Part shown: positions 21,468-33,232 of the stretch, one piece after another
Layout: each line of letters begins with the position of its first letter
How positions within the stretch are numbered: position 1 is the stretch's first letter
NCBI RefSeq assembly: GCF_963169125.1
Contig: NC_084802.1
Span: forward strand, 117,804,903-117,868,902
DNA: 64,000 bases
From: Humulus lupulus
Taxonomy: Eukaryota > Streptophyta > Magnoliopsida > Rosales > Cannabaceae
Direction of reading: 5' to 3'
Position numbers and translations under genes: made by a program
The notes under the pieces: generated by a model
The model's database searches: none
What the model saw: the letters and a program-made list of their open reading frames with translations, nothing else
Told to the model about the DNA's origin: nothing

Positions 21468-22596
21468 TAGTTGCCATTCTTGTCCCCCGGTCCTGGTACT
21501 CCCCGAGTACTTGATTAACTACAAGTTGCGAGTCACTAAAAATCTCGGGGCTCTCAGCCTTGAACTCAAGTGCTACCTGAAGCCTAGCAATGAGCGCCTC
21601 GTACTCCGCTTCAATGTTTGAGGCATCGAACACAAATCTCAGAGTGCTATGAAATCTGTGCCCCTCGGGGGATAGCAAAATGAGGCCTCCTCCGACACCA
21701 TTTTCATTCGATGATCAATCTACATATAGCTACCATGTGGACCCAATCACCAGGGCGTCCCCAGGTCTCTCTTGGTTTCCCGTGCATTGGGCGATAAAAT
21801 CCGCCAGTGACTGCCCGATTTACGACAATCCTCGGGGAATAAGAGATGTCAAGCTGACTAAGTTCGACCGACCCCTTAAGGAGTCTTCCAGATGACTTCG
21901 ACTTTTGGATGACCTGCCGTAGGGGATGGTTCGAGAGGGCCTTGATGGGATGCACCTGGAAATAGTGCCTTAACTTTCGAGACTCTACCATTAGGCAAAA
22001 GGTTAACTTCTCCATCAGCGGGTATCTAGACTCCGCTTCGAGGAGTCTCTTACTCACATAGTACACGGGGTGTTGGACATGACCTAACTCATGTACTAAG
22101 GCAGCGCTAATTCCTTTCTTTGAGAAAACCATGTAGAGCAAGAGGGGCTCTCCATCTATAGGCTTTGACAAGATAGGAGGGTATGCCATTTGCGCCTTTA
22201 GCTATTGGAATGCCTATTCGCTCTCCTCCGTCCATTCAAACCTCTGACCACCTCGATGTATGCTGAAGAATGAGATGCACTTTTCAGTGGCCTTTGAAAT
22301 GAAGCGACTCAGAGAAGCGATCTTCCCGATGAAGCTTAGCACATCCTTATGATTTCGGGGGGTGGCATATCTACCAGAGCTTTGATCTTCTTGGGGTTTT
22401 TCTCTATCCCTTGTGCACTAACAATAAAGCTCAGGAACTTCCCGAAGGCCACCCCAAAAGTGCACTTCTGGGGATTTAGTTTCATCCCAATCCTGCGAAG
22501 TACTGAAAATACTTTTGCTAGGTCCTTTATGTGGTCGAGGGCTATTTTAGACTTGACGAGCATGTCGTCTATATAAACTTCCATGTTTTGTCCCAA
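21468..22596 (-). pseudogene. RT and RNase H of element F
   Basis: 22596-22336 carries the RT catalytic box MEVYIDDMLVKSK and MKLNPQKCTFGV. 22189-21704 carries the first RNase H (PVYYVSKRLLEAESRYPLM, HPLRQVIQK). 21678-21468 carries part of the second, archaeal-type RNase H (RFVFDASNIEAEYEALIA, FSDSQLVVNQVLGEY). Frames shift between these blocks. Two RNase H modules identify the Tat lineage. Truncated before integrase. Confidence 0.5.
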
Positions 22597-22870
22597 CTAT
22601 TCCTTGAACATACAGTTCACGAGCCTTTGGTAGGTGGCACCAGCATTCTTCAACCATGGGCTGAGGAAATTCTTCCTCAAATACCCGTCGTCCATGCCGT
22701 TATATTCGGCGTTTTCATCGTAGTCTTCCACCATCTCATGGAGGTCCTGCGGTGGTGGAAGGCTGATTTCTCCTCCCTCAACTAAGGCGGGAGGAGCTGC
22801 ATTGTCTAGTGCACTTCTCTGAGTGGTCACCATGGCTATGTTCTTAAAGCTCTCAACGAAAGCACCAAAA
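22597..22870 (-). pseudogene. gag start fused to RT, element F
   Basis: The frame begins at the gag start just inside the primer site (SFKNIAMVTTQRSALDNAA), continues through an acidic segment (EMVEDYDENAEYNGMDDGY) and then changes abruptly to RT sequence LKNAGATYQRLVNCMFKE. The rest of gag, the protease and the first half of RT (over 3 kb in element C) are missing, with the reading frame preserved across the junction near 22655. Confidence 0.5.
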
Positions 22871-23789
22871 TGTTGCATGCATTTTTTCCTATCACCTTAA
22901 TTTGAGAGTATAAAGAACATAATATAAAAGAACACAAGGGTTTTACGTGGTTCAGGCTATAAAAGACCCCTAGTCCACGAGTCTCTGGTATTTAGTGAGC
23001 TTGAAGCTTGATTTAGCAAACTTCAATGGTGGTTCTTAGGCAGCGTATATATTTCACTGATTTACAGAGTTTCTCTCTCTAAAAATCTGAACCCTCTTCA
23101 AGGAGATATTCCAACCCTATTTATAGAGGGTGGGGTCATTAATATTAATCATCTATCATCAATACAAATTCTCCCACCCAGGGGTGTTAATTATGAATTA
23201 ATACAAAAATGGTTGCACTAAATAAAGACTACGGCCCAGGCGGATTGTAGATGGCCCATTACAGAAAGTCGCGTACCAACTTTATGGGTAACATATCTCT
23301 GGTTGTCAGGGTACAGCGCACGTTTGCTTGTGTTAGGCGGTGTTGTGGGAAATTTCAATTGTCAATGGTACGAACTTGACACCACTAATCAAAGCTCACC
23401 AAAAGTTGTCAAATGATCCTCTGGTGGCCCGTACCCGTAGTGACTAACACCTGGCATCAACTGCAGGTCCGAGGACCAAAATTTTGGACCTTAGAGATGG
23501 GTGTGAAGAGAGCCTCTCAGGACATGACCTCACCTGGAGACTTCCTCGCCTCGAGGACAGGCCTCGGGGCGTGGCCTCACTCGGGGACATCAATGGCTTG
23601 GAGATTGGCTCGGGACGTGGCCTCACCTAGAGACATCCTTGCCTCGAGGGCACACCCCAGGGCATGGCCTCACTTGGAGACATCCATGATTTGGCTGGAC
23701 TGGATTTCTTGGAAGAGCTCACACTCCGAGAACTTTATGACTTGTAGCTAATTACTCCTAATCGACATGTGTTGTGTGGCGAAAACACA
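22871..23789 (-). repeat. 5' LTR of element F (about 919 bp; outer end uncertain)
   Basis: The inner border (TGTTGCATGC on the plus strand at 22871) abuts the primer site. A TATA box (CCTCTATAAATAGGG, minus strand, about 23120-23134) is plausible. The outer end at GCGAAAACACA (23789) was chosen because it gives TG...CA ends; no target duplication could be checked. Confidence 0.5.
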
Positions 23790-25232
23790 GACAACAAAAA
23801 TAATATTTAATACAAGACTAAATATTTAATACTTATATGAATATAAATTTAAATATTATAAAATATCATTATAATAATAATATATAATACATAATCTTAA
23901 TTTTTATTAAAAAAATTATCATTTATGTTTAAAAAAGTTATCATATTATATATATTTAAAAAAATCATAAATAATGTTTTGGTTTAATTTTTCGTATAAT
24001 ATTTTTATGTCATTTTTTATATATAATATTGTTTATTTATTTGAAAATTATATGATAATGATATAAATTTAATAAATATAGTTAATAAATTTTATAAATA
24101 AAACTAAGCAGTATATATATATATATAAATATTGGAATATTGATAAGTTTTAGTTTTAAAAGTCACCGTCACACAATAGTTTGAATAAATATCTCATTCA
24201 AGATGGTAAGAAGATATATTTATCTTAGATTAAGTGATAATTGTGTAAGATATTTCGATTAGATGATTTCTAGGAGATTTGACTTAGTTTGAGTTTAAAA
24301 GTTTAATTAATTGTTATGGATAATTATATATATAACTTGAATGAGGGTATTATTAGTTATTAGGATTTAAGTTAGTTTTAATGGGATTTTGATAAGACAC
24401 GTGGCTAATGTATAGTTTTAGATGCTTTAGTTGGTTAGGAAGAAATACAAATTGAATGCGGTTATTAAGTGATGGGTGATAGTATAAATTAAGGTTATAA
24501 TAATAAGATTATTAGATACTATATATAGAGAGTGTGGCACTTGGCATAGAGGAAGAGTGTGAAGAGAAGCAGTCGTAATACTGGTGAGAGAGTGACCAAA
24601 ATAAAGGAAGATAAGTGGAAGTCTGTATTTTGGGATTTCGGCTAGAAGAGTGTCTAAGGGTTCAAATGACTAGCTAATAGCCAACGGAATTATTATATAT
24701 TTTGGCCACATCAACACGGGGTAAGTTTCATATTTGTTAAATTTAGGGTATACGCTTTGCAATTTCTCACGTTCGTTCTTAATTTCGGATGTAAGGAATA
24801 TTAAATAGATATATATTATGATTTTAAGCAAATTTTGCGACACTAACATTTCAGGTACAAGAGGTGTGTGACTGAGCCTAAGTGAAGCTCATAATTGGGC
24901 TTAAGTGATGTCTAAAACTGTAGGTGGACCTAAGTGACGTCCAAAGGTCTCGGATGCCTAATTTGAAATTGCATGTATGATCTAAGAAATGCATAGTTAT
25001 GAATGGTAGCGATTTCTTTGCGTGGAAGTGTTATTATAGTAAGGTATTGTAGATGTTTAGCTTTTATGGTATTTTTTTAAATAATGAAATAATTGCGATA
25101 TTTTTTAATAATGAATTATTTGTAATATTTATGAATATGTTATGTATGTTTGTATTTTCTTTAATGGGTTTAGAAGGTCACCCCTTATAGTATATATGTG
25201 CAGATCAGAACAAGTAAAGAGATAGATTACCG
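23790..25232. other. AT-rich spacer with a possible non-coding transcript
   Basis: 23790-24500 is very AT-rich with TA runs. At 24517-24530 the plus strand has ACTATATATAGAGAG, a possible TATA box; GGGGTAAGT (24717-24725) and TTTCAGGT (about 24850-24857) could be splice borders of a short intron. No open frame of note, so any product would be non-coding. Low confidence. Confidence 0.5.
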
Positions 25233-26144
25233 GTGGCTATTAGAGAATATATTATAATGTACTCAATGGAAATGGTAAAACCAAAATACAACTCTAAGAA
25301 AAATAATACAAAAGACAAGATGATAGATAAACAAGTGTTACAACTTTGTTGCTCAAAATACAAGTAAATAAAAGGATGTAGAAGAAGAAGATTACAAACT
25401 CAAAACAATGATAGTACAAGTAAATAAGAACAAAAGAATAGAAAGAACAATGAAAAAACACAAACTCTCACACAACCAAAGTGTAGAGTACTGGGGATTA
25501 CCAAATTGAACAAAGTTCAAAACCTTTGTCCAAAAGCTTATTTCCCCCTATTTTCTAAGTACTAAGGGAACTCTCTTGAAAATAGCTCTCTGGAATTATC
25601 AAGTCTCTATGGTGTATTTTCCAGCCAAGTGCTTTGTGGATAGAAAATTGTGTCTTACAAGTGAGCATTAGGCTCCTATTTATAGAGTTTGAGATGCCCT
25701 TTGAATTTCAAATTCCACCAACCCCCATGGCTGTTACCAATGTTTAATTGGATGTTAATGGAATTAAAACGGAGCTTTGAGAGTTACTTGGAAAAAACTG
25801 AAGAAGAAAAATCGACTGTCAGCCTCATTGGCCGTGGCCAGGACTATCAGTGGCCGCGGCCAATGGCCTCTGTCCCCCTGACCGCGGCTAGGGAATGTCA
25901 GTGCCCGTGGCCACAGGCTATTTTTAGCACAAAATGTCATTTTTCCAAAATGTTCAAAAATGTCTAAAATCCTCTCCAACAGCCATATTTCACAATGTAT
26001 TTGTGAAATCCAATCTCAAATGTGTAACATACAATCTACACATTATTGAGTAATATTTGGGAGTTACTAACTCCAAAATATGCCACATTTGGGCACACAC
26101 ATGTGTCCAATTTTGTGACTTTCAATAATGTTACAAGGTGTGAC

Positions 26145-26965
26145 TGTTGACGCCGTTTTTCGTCAACTTATTAAATCGTAGAGAAATTAAACAATGTGAA
26201 CTATGAAGCGAATGAATAATGAAGAAAAACAAGAAGGTTTTTATGTGGTTTAGCAGTTAATTCTACCTAGTCCACGAGTCTATGTTATTAAGACTTAGAG
26301 TTTTCTGGAAATTCTTCAGAGATGAATTACCCAGAGCATTGTCTCAAGCAATCAAAAATTGATCCTTTACAAGTGGTCATTCCTCCTCTATTTATAGGGA
26401 GGGTTACAGAGTTCATTCCCACATATTTCGGGAAGATATTATGTATATCAATTCAAATAATGACATAAACTGCAATATCTCCTATATACATAGAAACGTC
26501 CCATAAGAATCGGGAACAGATAACAGACTAAATAGTATCCCTTAAATATTGGGATTACACAACAATAAATATGTTCACACGTAATGGGCTATCCCAGGTG
26601 ACTCATTAGGTCTTCGAGATTAGCAATCGGTGTTGTGACTGTCAAGACTTATGGAACTGTTACGAACTTGTCACCCAACTTCAGAACATGCTCGGATTAG
26701 ATAGATACTGTCGAAGCTATCACACCTGAGCTTGCACTTCCCAAGATCGGCCTATTTTATCTGAAGACAAACGGTAACAGATGCATCCCAGTGTCATGCC
26801 ATTCGAACTCAGAAAATATCCCGAGGTTACATATCTTTGAGGTCGTAGTTTTACTTCAGAGATTTTACAGCTGGACGAAAAGATGAATTCATACGTTTCT
26901 AGGTCACACCTGATGAACCTAGTTTTCTTGGCCATAACCTCTTGTCTCGAAATCTAGGCATAACA
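26145..26965 (-). repeat. 3' LTR of element B (821 bp)
   Basis: It runs from TGTTGACGCC (26145) to GGCATAACA (26965) on the plus strand, and is followed by TTTTGCCCCCTCAAAA, the complement of the polypurine tract. A minus-strand TATA box TATAAATA lies at 26396-26389. Confidence 0.5.
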
Positions 26966-27238
26966 TTTTGCCCCCTCAAAAGTATGAGTTCGAATCCTAC
27001 GAGAATGAAAATTTTGAACTGCTCCTCTTGGAAACTGTACCATCAAATACACTCGAGTATGGACACGCGTCAGCCAGGTATTGACCAATCAAAGTACTTG
27101 AGTGCCTTGGAACCCTACCCACGTTCGTTCGCATGCCAACTTTATGGTACTATCAGTTCATTGGTCCCTGACCGTCGAATCAGATACGAAATTTGGCCAA
27201 TGGTCCAAATTAATTCGGCTTTTAACATTCCCAGGGGT

Positions 27239-30200
27239 CTATAAATATATCCCCATTCATCTTTCCCACTTTACTTTCATGTTCAAGGTTTCAGAGAGAA
27301 AAAAGAAGAAAAAACCAAAAACTTCTTTGCCCAGGTCTTGCATGTTCAAGAAGACACAACAACGTTGGCCTCTTCGACTCCATGAGATTGTCTTTGCAAC
27401 CGCTTATTCGATCATCAATCTCTCTATTTTCACCGACTTCATTGTGTAAGTCACTGTTCATAGCTTTGTATGCCCGTGTATATACACTGTTTTCATGCAT
27501 GTTTACATTGTTGCACTGTTGGTTCACTCACTAGTTTTGCATGCTAGAATGTTTCAGCTGATAAATATTAGTCTTATGTTCTAATACCATGGGTTCCAAA
27601 CCCAGATTCTGTGTAAAAGACCCAAATATGGTTCTTTTACTGAATTTTTGAATTTCGGATGACATTTCTTGTACACCAAGATATTAGGTACAAAATTAGG
27701 GTTTTTAAATTGTACATTTCCCAAAAATATCACTTTTTGAGTAATCGCCAACTTTTTTCAATGAAATATTGGAATCATAAAAAATAAATCCACCTCCTTC
27801 CTCTCTGTGGAAAACACGCTCCGAGATTGGCCTTATCCTTTGGATCGAGTTTGCTTGGCAGCCTCGATTATTCGAGCTTAGATCATCCTGATTTTCATGC
27901 TTAATTTCTTGTTCGCCTGGCCCTCATCCTTTTGTTCTCTTGCTAGATGTCGCAAAACTTGGGAAAGCGGTGGGGGTCAAAGCTCGCAATTCCTTAGTCA
28001 CTGAAGGCTCCGAGCCCAGAGTCACCTTTCACCCGGAACCAGCGTCTTATTCGGGAACACCAACTAAGGCGCAAGAGAGAAGATACCCGAGATCACTTTC
28101 AAAGTTAAATCGACGAGGTAGAGGAGGGAAAAAGGAAGAGACTTAGGGTCGCCATATACCCAGATCCAGACCCCGAGCTCAGACCAATTCCCATCGATCC
28201 CACTCTTAGAGTGACAATCGCCTTCAAGCTGGGGGACCTTCAATTTTCACTGATGGGATAACCATCAAACCCCCCTTCTACCTCGCAGTCAACCTCCATT
28301 CCCACCTCGAAGAGAGAGTTATTCGATGTCGAGCACTACTGGAGCTCAATTTCTTCATTAGGGTAAATCTCCGACATCTTGGCCCTCCACAACATTGGAT
28401 TATCAGGCTCACTGAGGTTTCGAGCTCTGACCTCCCACGAGTGAAGTTTTCGTGCCCCGGGAGATGGGAACCCCGACAACAAGTTGAAGTACGCGGCCTG
28501 GAGCCAGGAACACATGAGGGCAGGGGCTCTAGTTCCCTTGAAGTCCTTTTTCAAGGACCTTTTAGACTTTGTTCGGCTCGCCCCTTTCCAGCTCAACACC
28601 ATTCATACAGGGTTTTTTCTGCCCGGAGGTCGCTTTACCACGAGCTAAAGTGGGAAGGACCTTCACCAAAGGAGATTTTCACCAAAGGAAATCCTGTATC
28701 TCTTTTGTTTGAAAAGCAATCCCTCCCGAGCTCGGGGAGGAGACGGCTTCTATTACCTTTTGATATATCCCAAGGAGAAGAAAATCTTTGAGGATATACC
28801 GAACCATCCCTCGGACTTCAAGAAGGCTTTCTTTTGGACGGATGGCCTGGCTCCTTCCAAACACTATTCGTTCAGCCGAATCCGTAAGTACATAAAAATT
28901 TCTTATTTTTGTGCTAGAGTTTTCACTTAGGCTCGTACTAGTCATAATATGTTCATTTTTCCAGCCAACTACCATTGACCCACTCCCACCGAGGCGATGA
29001 AAGAGGATAAGGAGGCTTTGCTCCAACTTCCCTATGGTAGGCACTCCCTTTCCTATCTTCTTCATGAAGATAGGCTTCGGGCCTGTGGCCTCTGGGAGAA
29101 GGATCAGTCCATGTTTGACTGGTCCAACAAAAAATATACCAAGTGGGAGTTCGTGCCTCTCCCAACTGGCAGCTCTCCTCCGAGGCGAAGTGCTAAGCCA
29201 CAATCCCTAGCTCGATGTCATAGGAGTTTACAATTGGGGAACGAGGCCAATGATGAGGCCTCGAGCTCGAGCGACAGAGGTACAGTCATCCTTAGCTCGG
29301 ACTTATGTTCTCCCTCACTACTTAAACATAAGCCCGATAGATTAGTCTTGTGTAAGGATGATAGGGACCATTTTTATGTATGGTCTTGGGACGATGAGAG
29401 GGTTCATAGGTTTGATAGTTGGCTCGGGAAGTATGACACTATGTATAGTCTGAACGAGGTATGGAACGGAATAGCCGTTCAATACGAAACAAATGATTAT
29501 AGAGACCTTTCGAGGTTGACTTCCACGTATAGGGAAGGTACTCCCTCCGCCTCCTCTGTATATGGAGGAATTACGTGGTCGCCGAGCATGAGCTCGGAGG
29601 AGAGTTCCAGTTAGGTTTCTCTCTACTTGTCTTTTTATTCCTTGCCTGTCTGCATCATGCTAACTTTTTTTGTCTTGGAATATCTTATAATACGGTGTAA
29701 TTGTGTAGGTGCTATGGACTCCGACCTTGACATCGTGGTCGCCAATGGCGAGGGGGCCCAGAGGAGTAAGCGCCCGAGAGGTTCGCGAAAGTCAGACCGA
29801 CCTGCCATGGTCCTTAAGAGGACTGAGAAGACTCCTCCTCCACCAGCTCCAACTGTACGAGCCTAACTGTGGATCCGACTCCTCAGGTTGAAGCGTCCCC
29901 TACGGTCGAGCTCCAGCCTCCTCCGATCATGGTTCACTCAACACTTGGCCTACCCCCAAAAAATCCCTCAGCCTCCACAACATGCATGTTGTCAATTTCT
30001 ACTCACGTCGATGAGTATGTAATCGACAATGCTGCCGGGCCCCATGGGGATACACTTGGCTCGGACATTCTGTCCTGAGTGGACCAGAGCTTTGGTGACT
30101 TTGACACCCCTCAGTGGCAGTTTTTGAACAATGCTCGGGACTGCAATACACTTTATGACAAGAGTATCGATCTCACTGTTGCAGTAACTTCCCTCATCTT

Positions 30201-30758
30201 ATTATTAGTTAGACTTGTACTTAGTGTATGTTCTAATTTGATTTCTTTGTGTGTCAGGCTCTTGATGTCTCTGCTCAACTTAATTATAAGCTAAACAATG
30301 AGGTCCATTCGAGCATGTCCTATGCCTAAGAGTCAAAGGATCTCCAACTCAAGCTTACTGACGAGCTCAAGGTCGCAAAGGCAAGGATGGAGGCTGAAGC
30401 TGAACAAATAAAGGCCAAGACAACCAAGCTCGAAAAGGTGAATGCCCGACTAGCGGAGCTTGAGAGGATCAATGCCAAGCTTGAGGAGGAGAAGGTGGCC
30501 ACTTTCAAGATAATGGAGGGCGAAAAGGCTCGTCTCCTTGTAGAGTTTAAGGAGAAGAAGGATCGGGTGGTCGACCTGGCCATGTATAGGATCTGGGCCA
30601 GTAATGTCGATCTCGATACCAGCTTCCTAGGCTCCTTCAAGGCAGAATTCATGGCCAAGTGGCAGGCTCGGCTCGACGCGGAGGATGCTGCTTGAAACGA
30701 GGCAGAGAGAGCCAAGGAGGATGCTGAGAAGGCTAAGGAGGATGCTCCTCCCTCCTAA
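27239..30758 (+). pseudogene. Antisense gene of element B (decayed)
   Basis: Runs opposite to gag-pol. TATA box CTATAAATATATCC (27239-27250); non-coding exon ending at GTAAGT (27446); acceptor TTGCTAG then ATG at 27947 (MSQNLGKRWGSK). A central block (FYYLLIYPKEKKIFEDIPNH, 28750) ends at a donor GTAAGT (28884); acceptors lie at 28974, 29708 and 30256. The C-terminal part (30257-30758) is a coiled coil (KAKTTKLEKVNARLAELERI) ending in an acidic tail. Many stops and frameshifts break it. The order promoter, leader intron, N-terminal domain, coiled coil parallels the antisense gene of element C, so the two are homologous by architecture. The function of such proteins is not known to me. Confidence 0.5.
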
Positions 30759-31359
30759 ATCTCGACCCGGGGTTGCGTCCCTTTGAATCTTTTGTAATAA
30801 CTTTTATTCTCTGTTTTTTATGCCCCTCGGGCCAAGACAATTTATAGCTCGCTTAAAAGCTATTTTTTCTTTTATTAATGATATTTGTGTTTGACTTTAC
30901 TTTAATATTTTTTCTTTTCATTTCTTAAGTCGACATATTTCAAGCAATTCATATTAAGTGTCCTTATGTCTATTTATTCATACAAACATGTGGTGGATTT
31001 TAAGCTCAAGCTTTGATGCATTCATGCATAGTTTACTCGACGTATCCGTGTCCGATCTCGTTATTTGTTAAGGTCGAAAGTTACTTTTACCATGCACCCG
31101 AAGGTACTTATATGGCGTGTAACATAGGTGGTTTAGTTATATCTTGCTTTTTTAGTCACTTTTCCTCGTCCTTGGGTAGCTCCCCAAGGTTATGACGTCG
31201 AAACTATCTTTTTGCAAGATATTCCAGCCTCGATCTTGACTTAGCTTGAAGTAGGTTATGCTCCAACTTACTGTCGATTAGTTTTAGCTAGTTTGTTCCA
31301 AACATATTCAGGTCGTGTTTGGTTTGTAATCCATACATTTATATTCTTGATCTAGTTAT

Positions 31360-31830
31360 ATATAGATCACATATTTGGTTATATCCAAATTATCTTGGCT
31401 CGCGCATTTGGTTATATCCAAACACTTTATTTTTAATGCCCAAATTATTTTAGCTCGCGTATTTGGTTATATCCAAACACTTTTATTTTTAATAATTTGG
31501 TTATGTCCAAACTATCTTAGCTCGCGTATTTGGTTATATCCAAACACTTTTATTCTTAATAATTTGGTAATGTCGAAACTATCTTAGCTCGCGTATTTGG
31601 TTATATCCAAACACTTTTATTTTTAATAATTTGGTTATGTCCAAAATATCTTAGCTCGCGTATTTGGTTATATCCAAACACTTTTATTTTTAATAATTTG
31701 GTTATGTCGAAACTATCTTAGCTCATGTATTTGGTTATATCCAAACACTTTTATTTTTAATAATTTGGTTATGTCCAAACTATCTTAGCTCGCGTATTTG
31801 GTTGTATCCAAACACTTTTATGCTTTTTGT
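31360..31830. repeat. 67-bp tandem repeat array in element B
   Basis: About seven copies of a 67-bp unit containing TTTGGTTATATCCAAACAC and TTTGGTTATGTCCAAA, each an imperfect inverted pair (TTTGG...CCAAA). The period is exact at 31512, 31579 and 31646. It lies between integrase and the end of the antisense gene, where Tat elements often carry satellite-like arrays. Confidence 0.5.
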
Positions 31831-32126
31831 ATATGCTATTTTATTTTTTCAAGTCGACGTTATATATATACCACTAATGCCCCCTTAATATCCTATGAGT
31901 GTAGGTTATTAAATCAATAGAGTTTGCAAAAAATACTGCATAATCAAACGAAAATGAGGTTTATTCAAAATTGAACAATTTATTAACAAAAACATAGCAA
32001 AGATAGGCAAATAGTGTTACAAGTGTCATTGTTCTTATGCTATTGATAGTAAGGTCGCAAATGTTGGCCATTCCATGCTCGTGGTACCAAATTCCCATTC
32101 AATCTTGCCAACTTGTAGACGCCAGG

Positions 32127-33227
32127 TCAGATAACTGATTCGATTTGATAAGGTCCTTCCCAAGTGGGCCTGAGCACGCCAGCAGCTGGGTCCCGTGTAG
32201 CCAAGAACACACGCCTCAGCACCAAATCGCCCACACTGAATGTTCTGTGTCGAACCCTCTTATTAAAATACCGGGTAGCTCGCTGCTGGTATACATCATT
32301 TTTTAGTTGAGACTCGTCCCTTCTTTTTTCAATAAGGTCCAGACTTACTTCGAGATGGGATTGGTTCGAGGCTTGATCATAAGCATGGGTTCGAATGGTG
32401 GGTATTTCGACCTCGATTAGCCTCATAGCCTCGCATCCATATGCTAGAGAAAAAGGGGTATGTCCCGTTGAAGTACGGGTTGTGGTTCGATATGCCCAAA
32501 AAACTTGGGGCAACTCTTCGGGCCATTTCCTTTTAGCTTCTTCCAACTTTTTCTTCAGAGAACTCTTCAGGGTTTTATTTACAGCCTCGACTTGGCCACG
32601 GAGGAGAAGCTTTTTATTACCCCATTTTTCTCGCAAAAGTTGGTAAACAAGTCGCTATCGAATTGAGTACTGTTATCGGACACTATCTTCCTTGGCATCC
32701 CATATCGGCAGATGATGTTCTTTTCCATGAATTCCAAGACTTTTTTCGAGGTAATTGTTGCCAGACGCTCAGCCTCGGTCCATTTTGTAAAGTAATCTAC
32801 TGCGACTACTGCGTACTTGACTCCACCATTTCCAGTTGGCAACGAGCCTATGAGGTCAATTCCCCAGACCGGAAATGGCCATGGGGAGGTCATCATCGTT
32901 AGCTCAGAAGGTGGAGCTCGAGGGATTGTGGCAGACTGTTGACACTTATCGCATTTCTTGATGTAATCAAATGAATCTACTCTGATGGTAGGCCAGAAGT
33001 ACCCTTGGCGTATGACTTTCTTGGATAGGCTATGCCCCCTAGTGTGGTCTCCACAAAATCCTACATGAATATCTTCTATGACCTTCTCATCCTCAGGTGG
33101 AGTCATACATCGGCGTAATGGCATAGAGTATCCTCTTCTACATAGCCTTCCATCCACAATAGTGTATCTGGGAATCTGATACATCAGTTTTCGAGCCTTG
33201 GTTTGTTCTTTTGGGAGAATGCCGATT
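32127..33227 (-). pseudogene. Integrase of element B
   Basis: 33184-32579 contains the zinc-binding motif (HVGFCGDHTRGHSLSKK ... CDKCQQSA), the first core Asp (VWGIDLIGSLPTG) and the second (KIVSDNSTQFDSDLF). A frameshift near 32600 leads into 32636-32127 with the third acidic residue (GQVEAVNKTLKSSLKKKL) and the C-terminal FSVGDLVLRRVF and WEGPYQIESV blocks. The triad residues survive although the frame is broken. Confidence 0.5.
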
Positions 33228-33232
33228 TCAAG

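Larger units (their letters stand above)
21468..23789 (-). mobile_element. Element F: Tat-lineage retrotransposon with large internal deletion
   Basis: Minus strand: 5' LTR (23789-22871), primer site, start of gag, then directly the middle of RT, RNase H and part of the second RNase H, ending at 21468 against element D. The primer site reads TTTGGTGCTTTCGTTGAGAG, nearly the same as in B and C. Integrase and 3' LTR are absent. Confidence 0.5.

Noticed and set aside
28679..29203. 174-codon minus-strand open frame in element B
   Set aside because: It lies opposite the antisense gene exons and has no motif; the plus-strand frame has the splice borders and the shared architecture.
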